DNA from: an uncultured Bacteroidota bacterium
GTDB taxonomy: Bacteria > Bacteroidota > Bacteroidia > Bacteroidales > P3
Assembly: GCA_902771735.1 (NCBI GenBank)
Contig: CACXXO010000014.1
Span: 1-60,936 of the forward strand
DNA: 60,936 nucleotides
Direction of reading: 5' to 3'
The notes under the pieces were generated by a model. It saw nothing but the letters and a program-made list of their open reading frames with translations, had not been told where the DNA came from and made no database searches. Positions within the stretch are counted from its first letter, which is position 1. Each line of letters starts with the position of its first letter. The position numbers were made by a program, and so were the translations under genes. Positions 16,838 through 25,488 of this stretch are shown one piece after another.

Positions 16838-19009
16838 TCAAGCTTTGTCGATGTCCACACCGCGGGCGGCGAAGAGCAGCTCCATCATGCGGATGGCTGA
16901 GGTGCTGACGGGCGTGCCAGGGCCGAAGACGGCGGCAACGCCGGCTTTGAAGAGGAAGTCGTAGTCCTGCGGCGGGATGACACCGCCGGCAACCACCATG
17001 ATGTCCTCGCGGCCCAGCTTCTTGAGCTCCTCGATGACCTGCGGCAGCAGCGTCTTGTGGCCGGCGGCCAAAGAGCTGGCACCGAAGATGTGCACGTCGT
17101 TCTCCACGGCCTGCTTGGCGGCCTCGGCGGGAGTCTGGAACAGCGGTCCCATGTCCACATCGAAGCCCATGTCGGCGTAACCTGTGGCCACCACCTTGGC
17201 GCCGCGGTCGTGGCCGTCCTGGCCCATCTTGGCCACCATCACGCGCGGACGGCGTCCTTCCATCTTGGCAAATTTGTCGGTGAGTTCCTGTGCGCGCTTG
17301 AAGGCGTCGCTCTCTTTGGTCTGACTGCTGTACACGTTGCTGATGAGGTTGATTTTGGCTTTATAGCGTCCGTAGACTTTTTCCAGTGCGTAGCTGATTT
17401 CGCCCAGTGAGGCACGCTTGCGGGCGGCGTCGATAGAGAGCTCCAGCAGGTTGCCCTCGCCGGTGCGGGCACACTCGGTGAGGCGGTCCAGGGCAGCCTC
17501 CACGGCGGCGCTGTCGCGCTCGGCGCGCAGCTTCTTCAAACGCTCGATCTGGGCGTTGCGCACGGCGGTGTTGTCAATCTCGAGGGTCTCGATGGGATCC
17601 TCGTGGTCGAGGCGGTATTTGTTGATACCCACGATGGTGTCGACATTCGAGTCGATGCGGCTCTGCTTGCGGGCCGAGGCTTCCTCGATGCGCATCTTGG
17701 GCACGCCGCTCTCGATGGCTTTGGCCATGCCGCCCAGTTTCTCCACTTCCTGGATGTGGGCCCAGGCTTTGTGGGCTATCTCGTGTGTGAGGGTCTCGAT
17801 ATAGTAGGAACCGGCCCAGGGGTCTACCACGCGGCAGATGTTGGTCTCCTCCTGGAGGTAGATCTGGGTGTTACGGGCGATACGGGCGCTGAAGTCCGTC
17901 GGCAGGGCGATGGCCTCGTCGAGGGCGTTGGTGTGGAGGCTCTGGGTGTGTCCCAGGGCGGCGCCGAGGGCCTCGATGCAGGTGCGGGCCACATTGTTGA
18001 AGGGGTCCTGCTCCGTGAGGCTCCAGCCCGAGGTCTGCGTGTGGGTACGCAGGGCAAGGCTCTTGGGGTTCTTGGGGTTGAACTGGCTCACAATCTTGGC
18101 CCACAGCATACGTGCGGCACGCATCTTGGCAATCTCCATGAAGTGGTTCATGCCCGAGCCCCAGAAGAACGACAGGCGCGGTGCGAAGTCGTCGACACTC
18201 ATGCCCGCCTGCACACCGGCACGCAAGTACTCAAGGCCGTCGGCCAGCGTGTAGGCCAGCTCGATGTCGGCGGTGGCTCCGGCTTCCTGCATGTGGTAGC
18301 CCGAGATGGAGATGCTGTTGAACTTCGGCATGTGCTTCGAGGTGTACTCGAAGATGTCGGCGATGATCTTCATCGACGGCAGGGGAGGGTAGATGTAGGT
18401 GTTGCGCACCATGAACTCCTTCAGGATGTCGTTCTGGATGGTGCCCTGAAGCTGGTCCTGCGTCACGCCCTGCTCCTCGGCAGCGATGATGTAGAACGAG
18501 AGGATGGGCAGCACGGCTCCGTTCATGGTCATGGAGACGGACATCTTGCCCAGGTCGATCTGGTCGAACAGGATCTTCATGTCGAGGATGCTGTCGATAG
18601 CCACACCGGCCTTGCCCACGTCGCCCACCACGCGCTCGTGGTCCGAGTCGTAGCCGCGGTGTGTGGCTAAGTCGAAGGCGCAGCTCAATCCCTTCTGTCC
18701 GGCGGCGATGTTGCGGCGGTAGAAGGCGTTACTCTCCTCGGCAGTCGAGAAACCGGCATACTGGCGGATGGTCCACGGACGCATCACATACATCGTCGAG
18801 TAGGGTCCGCGCAGGAAAGGCGCGATACCGGCGGCATAGTTCAGGTGCTCCATGCCCTCGAGGTCTTTCTTGCCATAGGCGGGCTTCACATCGATCTGCT
18901 CTGGAGTCTTCCAGTTCTTCTCAATATGGTTCTCTTTTTCCCATTTCTCGAACGTTTCGCGCCCTTTTTCCACGGCGCGGATATCGACTTTTGAAAAATC
19001 AGGTCTCAT
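16838..19009 (-). CDS. mutB: Methylmalonyl-CoA mutase, large (catalytic) subunit
   Basis: B12-dependent interconversion of methylmalonyl-CoA and succinyl-CoA, used for propionate formation in Bacteroidales. 723 residues from ATG 19009 (an upstream in-frame TTG is less likely). The substrate-binding barrel has [20 protein letters not shown] (about 68-87) and [17 protein letters not shown]; the C-terminal cobalamin domain has the base-off motif DGHDRG near 600. All catalytic parts look intact. No small subunit (mutA) lies directly upstream, where it is normally found, nor is a MeaB-type chaperone in the window. Confidence 0.96.
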   Translation of the reverse strand: MRPDFSKVDIRAVEKGRETFEKWEKENHIEKNWKTPEQIDVKPAYGKKDLEGMEHLNYAAGIAPFLRGPYSTMYVMRPWTIRQYAGFSTAEESNAFYRRNIAAGQKGLSCAFDLATHRGYDSDHERVVGDVGKAGVAIDSILDMKILFDQIDLGKMSVSMTMNGAVLPILSFYIIAAEEQGVTQDQLQGTIQNDILKEFMVRNTYIYPPLPSMKIIADIFEYTSKHMPKFNSISISGYHMQEAGATADIELAYTLADGLEYLRAGVQAGMSVDDFAPRLSFFWGSGMNHFMEIAKMRAARMLWAKIVSQFNPKNPKSLALRTHTQTSGWSLTEQDPFNNVARTCIEALGAALGHTQSLHTNALDEAIALPTDFSARIARNTQIYLQEETNICRVVDPWAGSYYIETLTHEIAHKAWAHIQEVEKLGGMAKAIESGVPKMRIEEASARKQSRIDSNVDTIVGINKYRLDHEDPIETLEIDNTAVRNAQIERLKKLRAERDSAAVEAALDRLTECARTGEGNLLELSIDAARKRASLGEISYALEKVYGRYKAKINLISNVYSSQTKESDAFKRAQELTDKFAKMEGRRPRVMVAKMGQDGHDRGAKVVATGYADMGFDVDMGPLFQTPAEAAKQAVENDVHIFGASSLAAGHKTLLPQVIEELKKLGREDIMVVAGGVIPPQDYDFLFKAGVAAVFGPGTPVSTSAIRMMELLFAARGVDIDKA

Positions 19010-19051
19010 TATCAACTATTTATTGTTTAATCAATCATTAACTTTAGATTG

Positions 19052-19059
19052 CAAATATA
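19052..19059 (-). promoter_or_regulatory. -7 box of mutB
   Basis: TATATTTG on the minus strand, 42 bases before the mutB ATG; no convincing -33 box. Confidence 0.45.
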
Positions 19060-19129
19060 ATAAATATTTTCAATATAGGAAAATCTTTTTTCAAAAGCCG
19101 ACGAACCCGCCTTCGGGGCCACCTCCCTG

Positions 19130-19915
19130 TCAGGTCGCCGGCCGGCCGCCGGAACCCTGCTCCTCCGGGGCCGGAAGCCCCCTGGGGTCACAGTCCAATC
19201 CACCCCATCTGCCTACCATCGAATCGTTTTGCAAGTCATAGATGTCCAGATTGTTGAGGGTATCCCACTCGCTTGTGTCCAGGCCGCTGTCAGCATCGCC
19301 GTAGGCGGTGTTCGAGCAGTCGCCCTGCTCGTTCTGCGCGAAGGCGTAGACGTGCAGCTCCGTTCCCTCCAGATAGTCGGGGAGCACCGTGCTCAGTCGT
19401 TTCATGCGACGGTAGACGGGGTTGGTCAGGTAGCCCGCACCCACCTCCGGGCTCCACACCCAGACGTAGACGTTGTCGTGATTGTCGGCCGGCATGTGCA
19501 AGGGGTTCTTCTCGAACTTGACAGTCAGCACGTTGTGCTCGTCGCGTACCACCTCGGTGACGGCCACCGGCGCCACCGGCCCGGCGCTGACCTGCAGGTG
19601 GCGGTAGTCTACTGCGAAGTGGCCGTTCAAGGTCCTGAACGCCTGCTGGTTAGCCTTGACGAAGAGGTTCTGCGCCGTCATGTCCATCGCGTCGCTCAGC
19701 GTCTTGAAGCCGATGTTCACGGCCCACCGCATCTTGCCCGCCAGACGCACCTCCTCGCGGAACATTGCACGGTGCTCCTGCTGTGCTTCGGTGCGCGGGT
19801 TGTGTACCTTTCGCGGCTGCGACCGCACACACCACACCCCTTTCCATTGATAGCCCACCACGGGACCGACCTTCCCGATGTAGCCGCCCAAGAGTCCATT
19901 CGTTTGTTTTGCCAT
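19130..19915 (-). CDS. DUF6266-family protein (copy 1)
   Basis: 261 residues from the ATG at 19915. It begins MAKQTNGLLGGYIGKVGPVV, the hallmark of this family, followed by a basic stretch with RSQPRKVHNPRTEAQ. The middle (about 135-195) has NVYVWVWSPEVGAGY and DYLEGTELHVYAFAQ, which recur in the second copy at the window end. There is no signal peptide. Function is unknown; the N-terminal half resembles nucleic-acid-binding or phage-like small proteins only in its basic charge. The tail after residue 220 is low-complexity and GC-rich. Confidence 0.8.
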   Translation of the reverse strand: MAKQTNGLLGGYIGKVGPVVGYQWKGVWCVRSQPRKVHNPRTEAQQEHRAMFREEVRLAGKMRWAVNIGFKTLSDAMDMTAQNLFVKANQQAFRTLNGHFAVDYRHLQVSAGPVAPVAVTEVVRDEHNVLTVKFEKNPLHMPADNHDNVYVWVWSPEVGAGYLTNPVYRRMKRLSTVLPDYLEGTELHVYAFAQNEQGDCSNTAYGDADSGLDTSEWDTLNNLDIYDLQNDSMVGRWGGLDCDPRGLPAPEEQGSGGRPAT

Positions 19916-19920
19916 AATTG

Positions 19921-19951
19921 TTTGGTTTTTAATTGTTAATTCGTATTTTTG
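19921..19951 (+). promoter_or_regulatory. Strong plus-strand promoter with no obvious gene
   Basis: TTTG at 19921-19924, a 19-base spacer and TATTTTTG at 19944-19951: a consensus promoter that starts just outside the DUF6266 gene and reads away from it. The next plus-strand gene, thrS, starts 320 bases later and has its own promoter. Confidence 0.6.
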
Positions 19952-20055
19952 CGGTCCGGCCATTCCCGAACCGGTCTATGTAATATAAGGCCCATACCCC
20001 TGTTTTGGCGGTACTTCCCGATTTTTTAACTCTTTTTAACGCAAGATTTAACAAA

Positions 20056-20093
20056 TGGAGGAGTAGGAGAGGAGTAAGAGGGGAGTAAGAGGT
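20056..20093. repeat. Intergenic 11-bp-period array
   Basis: GGAGTA-type units with T at 20064, 20075 and 20086, exactly 11 bp apart. In reverse complement it closely matches the 4534-4575 array. The gap 19916-20272 otherwise holds the orphan promoter, this array and the thrS promoter. Confidence 0.75.
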
Positions 20094-20195
20094 GGTCGCT
20101 CTCCGAGCCTGGAAAATAGCCACTTGGGACGGCGGGAATTTTCGGCGAGATGAAAAATGCAAATCTGACGTTAAATAAATATAATTTCGCCTTTT

Positions 20196-20229
20196 TTTGC
20201 ACGCATGTGAAAATTAATTTGTATCTTTG
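20196..20229 (+). promoter_or_regulatory. thrS promoter
   Basis: TTTG at 20196-20199 and TATCTTTG at 20222-20229 with a slightly long 22-base spacer. The bases after it (CAGTTCGATT) are the same as at the infC promoter. Confidence 0.65.
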
Positions 20230-20272
20230 CAGTTCGATTAAGAGTGTAAATAAATAGATAAAATTTATAAAT

Positions 20273-22216
20273 ATGAACGTGAATATCAAACCGTTAGGCA
20301 TGTTCCAGAGCGAGGCTCCGAGCTCCATTATCGATATGATTCTGAAGCTTAAGCCCGAGGAACTGAACAACTACTGCGCTGCGAAAATCGACGGCAACGT
20401 GGTGGATCTGAGAGATGTTGTCGAGGCGGATTGCGAGATTGAACTTCTCGACAAGAACGCCCCCGAATCGCTTGCTGTCCTCCGCCATACCACTGCCCAC
20501 ATCATGGCCGAGGCCGTGAAGCACCTCTTCCCCGAGGCCAAGATCACCATCGGCCCCGCCACCGACAAGGGTTTCTTCTACGACTTCGACTTCCGTCCCT
20601 TCAACCGCGAGGACCTCGACGCCATTGAGAAGGAGATGAAATCCATCATCAAGAAAGCCACTCGCCTGGAGCGCAAGATTGTGTCGCGCGACGAGGCCCG
20701 CGCCATCTTCACCGAGAAGAACGAGCCCTACAAGCTGGAGCTCCTCGACGCCATCGCCCCCGACGCCCGCATCACCATCTACAGCCAGGACGACTTCGTC
20801 GACCTCTGCTCGGGTCCCCACCTGCTCAACACCCGTCTCATCAAGGGCTTCAAGCTCATTGCTAACTCGAACACCTACTGGCGCGGCGACCGCAACGGCA
20901 AGTCGCTGACGCGCATCTTCGGTGTGGCCTTCTTCAGCAAGGAGGACCTCGAGGCCCACATGGAATACCTGGAGAACATCAAGAACCGCGACCACAACAA
21001 GCTGGGCCGCGAGCTGGAACTCTTCACCACCGTCGACGTCATCGGACAGGGTTTGCCGCTGTTGCTCCCCAAGGGTGCCAAGATTGTGCAAACCATGCAG
21101 CGCTGGATTGAGGACCTGGAGGACAACGAGTGGGGCTATATCCGCACCAAGACCCCCTTCATGGCCAAGAAGGACCTCTACGAGATCTCGGGCCACTGGC
21201 AGCACTACCGCGACGGCATGTTTGTCATCGGCGACCCCGAGGATCCCGAGGTGCTTGCCCTGCGCCCCATGACCTGCCCGTTCCAGTATTTCGTCTACAA
21301 GGCCTCTCCCAAGTCGTACCGCGACCTGCCCAAGCGCTACAGCGAGACCTCGACCTTGTTCCGCAACGAGGACAGCGGTGAGATGCATGGCCTGACGCGC
21401 GTGCGCCAGTTCACCATCTCGGAGGGCCACCTCATTGTGCGCCCCGACCAGATGGTGGAGGAGTTCAAGAAGTGCCTGGCCCTGGCTAAATACTGCCTGA
21501 CGACCCTCGGTCTGCAGGACGACGTGACCTACCACCTCTCGAAGTGGGATCCCGCCAACACCAAGAAATACATCGGCACCGCCGAGGATTGGGAGGCCAG
21601 CCAGCAGCACATCCGCGACATCCTCAACGAGCTGAACATCCCCTTCGTCGAGGACGACGACGAGGCCGCCTTCTACGGCCCCAAGGTGGACATCAACGCT
21701 TCGAACGTCTACGGCAAGGAGGACACCATGATCACCATCCAGTGGGACGCCCTGCTGGCTCCGCGCTACGACATGTTCTATATCGACCAGAACGGCAACA
21801 AGGTACGCCCCTACGTCATCCATCGCACCAGCATCGGATGCTACGAGCGCACGCTCGCCTGGCTGGTGGAGAAATACGAGGGAGCCTTCCCCACTTGGCT
21901 CTGCCCCGAGCAGGTGAGGGTGCTCCCCATCTCGGAGAAGTTCATGGATTATGCCAACGCTGTCAACGCCGAGCTGGTGAAGGCCGGCGTGCGTTCGTCG
22001 GTCGACGAGCGCGCCGAGAAGATTGGCTACAAGCTGCGCGACCTGCGCCTGCAGCGCATCCCCTACGCCCTCATCGTGGGCCAGAAGGAGCAGGACGAGA
22101 ACGTCGTCTCCGTGTGGAACCGCAAGGCCGGCGACAAGGGTGCCACTAAGCTGGCTGACTTCATTGCCGAGATCAAGGAAGATATCGACACCAAGGCCCT
22201 CTCGCCCCGCGCTTAA
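20273..22216 (+). CDS. thrS: Threonyl-tRNA synthetase
   Basis: Charges tRNA-Thr and edits Ser-tRNA-Thr. 647 residues. Order: TGS domain (about 1-60), editing domain with HTTAHIMAEAVKHLFP, catalytic core, and C-terminal anticodon-binding domain (from about 545). Zinc ligands appear as Cys in MTCPFQYF (about 335), His in SEGH (about 386) and His in VIHRTSIG (about 516). The sequence MTCPFQ with EDSGEMHGLTRVRQF marks the variant class in which the usual MNCPxH is replaced. First gene before infC-rpmI-rplT, but infC has its own promoter. Confidence 0.97.
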   Translation: MNVNIKPLGMFQSEAPSSIIDMILKLKPEELNNYCAAKIDGNVVDLRDVVEADCEIELLDKNAPESLAVLRHTTAHIMAEAVKHLFPEAKITIGPATDKGFFYDFDFRPFNREDLDAIEKEMKSIIKKATRLERKIVSRDEARAIFTEKNEPYKLELLDAIAPDARITIYSQDDFVDLCSGPHLLNTRLIKGFKLIANSNTYWRGDRNGKSLTRIFGVAFFSKEDLEAHMEYLENIKNRDHNKLGRELELFTTVDVIGQGLPLLLPKGAKIVQTMQRWIEDLEDNEWGYIRTKTPFMAKKDLYEISGHWQHYRDGMFVIGDPEDPEVLALRPMTCPFQYFVYKASPKSYRDLPKRYSETSTLFRNEDSGEMHGLTRVRQFTISEGHLIVRPDQMVEEFKKCLALAKYCLTTLGLQDDVTYHLSKWDPANTKKYIGTAEDWEASQQHIRDILNELNIPFVEDDDEAAFYGPKVDINASNVYGKEDTMITIQWDALLAPRYDMFYIDQNGNKVRPYVIHRTSIGCYERTLAWLVEKYEGAFPTWLCPEQVRVLPISEKFMDYANAVNAELVKAGVRSSVDERAEKIGYKLRDLRLQRIPYALIVGQKEQDENVVSVWNRKAGDKGATKLADFIAEIKEDIDTKALSPRA

Positions 22217-22269
22217 CGGTGAATAGGCCTTTGATAATAAAAAAAATCTTCCAATTTGTAAAAAAGTTG

Positions 22270-22277
22270 TATCTTTG
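22270..22277 (+). promoter_or_regulatory. -7 box of the infC operon
   Basis: TATCTTTG followed by CAGTTCGATT, as at thrS. TTTG boxes nearby are at poor spacing, so the -33 element is unclear. Confidence 0.55.
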
Positions 22278-22343
22278 CAGTTCGATTGTATAGAGGAAAA
22301 AATATATAAAAATAAGAGAATTAATTAGTTGCTAATTTAAAAT

Positions 22344-22348
22344 AGGAG
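22344..22348 (+). promoter_or_regulatory. Ribosome binding site that places the infC start at ATA
   Basis: AGGAG ends nine bases before ATA (22358). The frame is closed upstream by TAG at 22343-22345 and has no ATG, GTG or TTG until GTG at 22460, which would cut into the conserved N-terminal domain. Confidence 0.7.
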
Positions 22349-22357
22349 AACAAAGTT

Positions 22358-22930
22358 ATAGCAGCACCTTTCAAACCCAGCTATCCCGCCGCCAATGCCG
22401 GCAGGAACCGCGGCCCGGTCCGCAAAGAGCCTGAACACATCATCAACGAACGTATCGACGTGCCGATGGTGCGTGTGGTAGGCGAGGGCATGGAACCCGC
22501 CATCATGAACACCAAGGAGGCTTTGCGCCGCGCCTACGACCAGGGTCTGGATCTGGTGATGATCTCGCCGCAGGCCAACCCGCCGGTGTGCAAAATCATC
22601 GAGTACCAGAAGTTCCTCTACGAACAGAAGAAACGTGAGAAGGAACGCAAGGCCAACTCGACCAAGATTGTCATCAAGGAGATACGCCTCAGCCCTCAGA
22701 CAGACGACCACGACTTTGAGTTCAAGCTCAACCACGCCATCCGCTTTCTCAAGGAGGGCAACAAGGTCAAAGTCGACGTCTTCTTCCGCGGCCGCTCCAT
22801 TGTCTACAAGGAGCAGGGCGAGCAGCAGTTGCTGAAGTTTGCCGAGGCCCTGCTGGAATACGGCAAGCCCGAGCAGATGCCGCGCCTCGAAGGCAAGCGC
22901 ATGCTCATGATTATCGCGCCGAAAAAGTAA
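22358..22930 (+). CDS. infC: Translation initiation factor IF-3, probable ATA start
   Basis: Binds the 30S subunit, prevents premature joining and checks the start codon. 190 residues if read from ATA at 22358. The N-terminal domain (IINERIDVPMVRVVG, ALRRAYDQGLDLVMI, NPPVCKIIEYQKFLYEQKK) and the C-terminal domain (IRLSPQTDDHDFEFK, VDVFFRGRS) are complete. Starting at the first standard codon (GTG 22460) would delete INERI and a basic N-terminal tail. In E. coli infC starts at AUU, and IF-3 represses its own synthesis by rejecting that codon; the same logic is inferred here. rpmI and rplT follow. Confidence 0.9.
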   Translation: MAAPFKPSYPAANAGRNRGPVRKEPEHIINERIDVPMVRVVGEGMEPAIMNTKEALRRAYDQGLDLVMISPQANPPVCKIIEYQKFLYEQKKREKERKANSTKIVIKEIRLSPQTDDHDFEFKLNHAIRFLKEGNKVKVDVFFRGRSIVYKEQGEQQLLKFAEALLEYGKPEQMPRLEGKRMLMIIAPKK

Positions 22931-22975
22931 ACCAAGTATATCAAAATATAGTCTAACAAAAAAAACAGTAAAGTA

Positions 22976-23170
22976 ATGCCTACAATGAAGACAAAAGCCG
23001 CTGCCAAGAAGCGTTTCACCTTCACCGGCACCGGTAAAATCAAGCGCAAGCATGCTTACCACAGTCACATCCTGACCAAAAAGGAGACGACCCAGAAACG
23101 CAACCTCGACCACACCGCCCTCGTGAGCCGTGACGACGAGAAGCGCGTCAAACGTATGCTTTTAGCGTAA
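22976..23170 (+). CDS. rpmI: 50S ribosomal protein L35
   Basis: 64 residues, highly basic, starting [20 protein letters not shown], with the family's HILTKK. Lies 45 bases after infC in the standard infC-rpmI-rplT order. Confidence 0.97.
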   Translation: MPTMKTKAAAKKRFTFTGTGKIKRKHAYHSHILTKKETTQKRNLDHTALVSRDDEKRVKRMLLA

Positions 23171-23273
23171 AAGAAACAGGAGTTATTAACCATTATTTAG
23201 AGCAAACAAGCGCAGCAGGTTAGCGCCACCGGCCACCGGGCTGCCGCCTAAATGAAAAAACAATTAAGAATCT

Positions 23274-23618
23274 ATGCCAAGATCAGTCAATGCCGTTGCT
23301 TCGAGAGCACGCAGAAAGAAAATCCTCAACCGCACCAAAGGTTATTGGGGCAGAGGTAAAAACGTATGGACCGTCGCCAAGAACAAGTGGGAGAAAGGTC
23401 AGACCTACGCCTACCGCGACAGAAAGAACAAGAAGCGCGAATTCCGTTCGCTGTGGATCAACCGTATCAATGCCGGTTGCCGCATCAACGGTATCTCGTA
23501 CTCCGTCTTTATGGGCAATCTTCACAAGAACAACATCGAGCTTAACCGCAAGGTGCTTGCCGACCTCGCCATGAACAATCCCGAGGCTTTCAGCGCCGTT
23601 GTGAAGATGGTAAAGTAG
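23274..23618 (+). CDS. rplT: 50S ribosomal protein L20
   Basis: 114 residues, the normal length. Starts [40 protein letters not shown] and RINAGCR follow. L20 binds 23S rRNA early in assembly and in many bacteria represses its own operon by binding the leader. The 103-base gap before it is GC-rich with short direct repeats (CCACCGG twice), but I could not fold a known L20-binding mimic. Confidence 0.97.
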   Translation: MPRSVNAVASRARRKKILNRTKGYWGRGKNVWTVAKNKWEKGQTYAYRDRKNKKREFRSLWINRINAGCRINGISYSVFMGNLHKNNIELNRKVLADLAMNNPEAFSAVVKMVK

Positions 23619-23647
23619 TTTATTAACCTATAAAAAGTCTATTTGTC

Positions 23648-24013
23648 ATGGGAAAAACTGAATTAATGCAATTTGTAGAGAACCTGGTGGAGCGCAAGGA
23701 GTTCCCCGAGTTCAAGGCTGGCGATACCATCACTGTCCATTACAAGATTAAGGAAGGAAACAAAGAGAGAATCCAGAACTTCCAGGGCGTTGTGCTGCAG
23801 CGCAGTGGAAGCGGAGCCACTGAAACCTTTACTGTCCGCAAGGTCACCAACGGCGTCGGAGTGGAGCGTATCTTCCCCTTCGCCAGTCCGTTCATCGAGC
23901 AGATCGACGTCAACAAGCACGGTGCCGTGCGCCGCGCCCGCATCTTCTATCTGCGCGACCTCACCGGTAAGAAGGCCCGTATCAAGGAGAAGAAAATCCG
24001 CGTCAAAGAATAA
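23648..24013 (+). CDS. rplS: 50S ribosomal protein L19
   Basis: 121 residues at the 30S-50S interface. [34 protein letters not shown] and the end of the core, [20 protein letters not shown], are diagnostic. Here it sits directly after rplT (29-base gap) rather than with trmD/rimM as in Proteobacteria, and the operon ends after it. Confidence 0.97.
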   Translation: MGKTELMQFVENLVERKEFPEFKAGDTITVHYKIKEGNKERIQNFQGVVLQRSGSGATETFTVRKVTNGVGVERIFPFASPFIEQIDVNKHGAVRRARIFYLRDLTGKKARIKEKKIRVKE

Positions 24014-24045
24014 ACGCCGGACGACAACCCCTTGCGATATACTTG

Positions 24046-24088
24046 GAAAAAGAGAGAGGCATTCAAACGGATGCCTCTCTCTTTTTTT
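24046..24088 (+). terminator. Terminator of the infC-rpmI-rplT-rplS operon
   Basis: A 12-bp stem (AGAGAGAGGCAT and complement) with A-run before and T-run after; overlaps the 3' end of the convergent dipeptidase gene. Confidence 0.88.
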
Positions 24089-24851
24089 ATAACTCGCGGA
24101 CGGGGAACTGGAAGTAGGTGTCGGGGTAGGGCTCGTTTTTGAGGGTGAAGTGCCACCACTCGCAGTCGTAGGGCTTAAAGCCGTGGGCCATCATGGCGCG
24201 GCGCAGGAGCATGCGGTTCTCGAACTGCTCGGCAGTGATGGTGTCGACGTTGTCATACGCGATATAGATGCCTTTGTCGAGGTCGCCCTGGCAGTCGGGA
24301 TGACTCTCTCGGCCGAACCAGTCGAAGGTGCCGCCCATGTCGACCTCCTTCTCCGTGTGCATGTCGAAGAGAGTTAGGTCGAGTGTCGAGCCACGTGAGT
24401 GGCCGCTCTGTGTGGCAATGTAGCCCAGACGGAAGAGGTCTTTCTTGTCCACTTGGGGGTAGAAGTATTGCTTCATGAGGGTGTCGTCGAGGTTCTTTCC
24501 CCAGCGCACGAAGTGGTCGACTGCCATCTGGGGACGGTAGGCATCGTAGATTTTGAGGCGGTAGCCCTGCTTCACGAGGTCGTCGTTGACAGCTTTCAGG
24601 CTGTCGGCGGCCTGGCGGGTGAGGAGAGCGGTAGGCTGGAGATAGCCGTCGATGCGGGCGCCGACGAAGTTGTAGGTGCCGAAGTAGCGTATTTCGAGGA
24701 TGACGTCGGGCACCACGTCGGTGATGTTGACAAAGTCGGCCGACTGCATCTCGGGCGACGGCTCGGCGACGGTCTCGGAGGTCTTGCTGCCGCATGCCAC
24801 CGTCATGGTGCTGAGGAGCAGGACGAGAAGGATGAATGGTAAATGTTTCAT
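24087..24851 (-). CDS. Lipoprotein D-alanyl-D-alanine dipeptidase (VanX/DdpX type)
   Basis: Zinc peptidase that splits D-Ala-D-Ala, in the peptidoglycan recycling or nutrient role outside vancomycin clusters. 254 residues. A lipobox TVAC ends at Cys 20, so it is a membrane-anchored periplasmic or surface lipoprotein. M15D residues are all seen: Arg 106 in DAYRP, zinc ligands His 151 and Asp 158 in SGHSRGSTLD, Glu 231 and His 234 in EWWHF. No vanH or vanA ligase is near, so this is not a resistance cluster. Confidence 0.92.
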   Translation of the reverse strand: MKHLPFILLVLLLSTMTVACGSKTSETVAEPSPEMQSADFVNITDVVPDVILEIRYFGTYNFVGARIDGYLQPTALLTRQAADSLKAVNDDLVKQGYRLKIYDAYRPQMAVDHFVRWGKNLDDTLMKQYFYPQVDKKDLFRLGYIATQSGHSRGSTLDLTLFDMHTEKEVDMGGTFDWFGRESHPDCQGDLDKGIYIAYDNVDTITAEQFENRMLLRRAMMAHGFKPYDCEWWHFTLKNEPYPDTYFQFPVREL

Positions 24852-24868
24852 GGGTGAGGTATATTATG

Positions 24869-25369
24869 TTAATATGCGATTTTGTCGGTTTTCAGGTCCC
24901 AGCGGCGGAAGGTATGGAGTGCTTCATCGCGCAGGAGGGGAGTGATGGGGAGGGTGCGTTGGTCGAGCGGACGAGCGAGCTCGTCGTAGATGAAGTCGTC
25001 GGCAAAGTGGATGTCGGCGGCGTCGCGGCGATTGTTGCCGTAGTAGATGCGGCTGATGCCGGCCCAGTAGATGGCTCCGAGACACATGGGACAGGGCTCG
25101 CAGGAGGAGTAGAGGACACAACCGTCGAGGCTGAAGGTGCCGAGGGCACGGCAGGCCTCGCGGATGGCTTTCACCTCGGCATGGGCTGTGGGATCGTTGT
25201 CGAGGGTGACGCTGTTGGTACCGCGGGCAACAATCTCGCCATTCTTGACGATGACGGCGCCGAAGGGACCGCCACCGCGCTCCACGCTCTCGTCGGCAAG
25301 CCGGATGGCCTCGCGCATAAATTGTTCGTCTTTTTCGGTCGGTAATGTCTGTCTTTCAATGTTTAGCAT
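24869..25369 (-). CDS. guaD: Guanine deaminase (cytidine-deaminase fold)
   Basis: Guanine to xanthine and ammonia; purine salvage/catabolism, cytoplasmic. 166 residues from ATG 25369; the in-frame start at 25393 lies at or before the likely transcription start. Zinc site: His 63 and Glu 65 in HAE, and Cys 93 and 96 in PCPMC. The C-terminal ADDFIYDELARP resembles the FDDSFIYDEI of Bacillus GuaD rather than tRNA adenosine deaminase TadA. It is 17 bases upstream of the dipeptidase and probably shares its transcript. Confidence 0.82.
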   Translation of the reverse strand: MLNIERQTLPTEKDEQFMREAIRLADESVERGGGPFGAVIVKNGEIVARGTNSVTLDNDPTAHAEVKAIREACRALGTFSLDGCVLYSSCEPCPMCLGAIYWAGISRIYYGNNRRDAADIHFADDFIYDELARPLDQRTLPITPLLRDEALHTFRRWDLKTDKIAY

Positions 25370-25395
25370 GGTGCCGAGATAGTTTATGTACAATG

Positions 25396-25403
25396 CAAAT
25401 ATA
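25396..25403 (-). promoter_or_regulatory. -7 box of guaD
   Basis: TATATTTG on the minus strand, 26 bases before the ATG at 25369; no clear -33 box. Confidence 0.5.
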
Positions 25404-25435
25404 CAAATAATGCATTAAATATAAAAAAAAAATCG

Positions 25436-25443
25436 TATTTTTG
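25436..25443 (+). promoter_or_regulatory. -7 box of the phosphatase gene
   Basis: TATTTTTG followed by CACC, 45 bases before the ATG at 25489. It lies back to back with the guaD promoter. Confidence 0.55.
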
Positions 25444-25488
25444 CACCATGAACAGAAAGTCGTGTATACCGTATAATAAGTTTATGCA

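Noticed and set aside
19929-20162. Minus-strand frame upstream of DUF6266 copy 1
   Set aside because: It runs through the 11-bp array and the promoter region and shows no family motif.
24087-24851. VanX-like gene as part of a vancomycin resistance cluster
   Set aside because: No vanH, vanA-type ligase or VanR/S pair nearby; the protein is a lipoprotein next to guaD.
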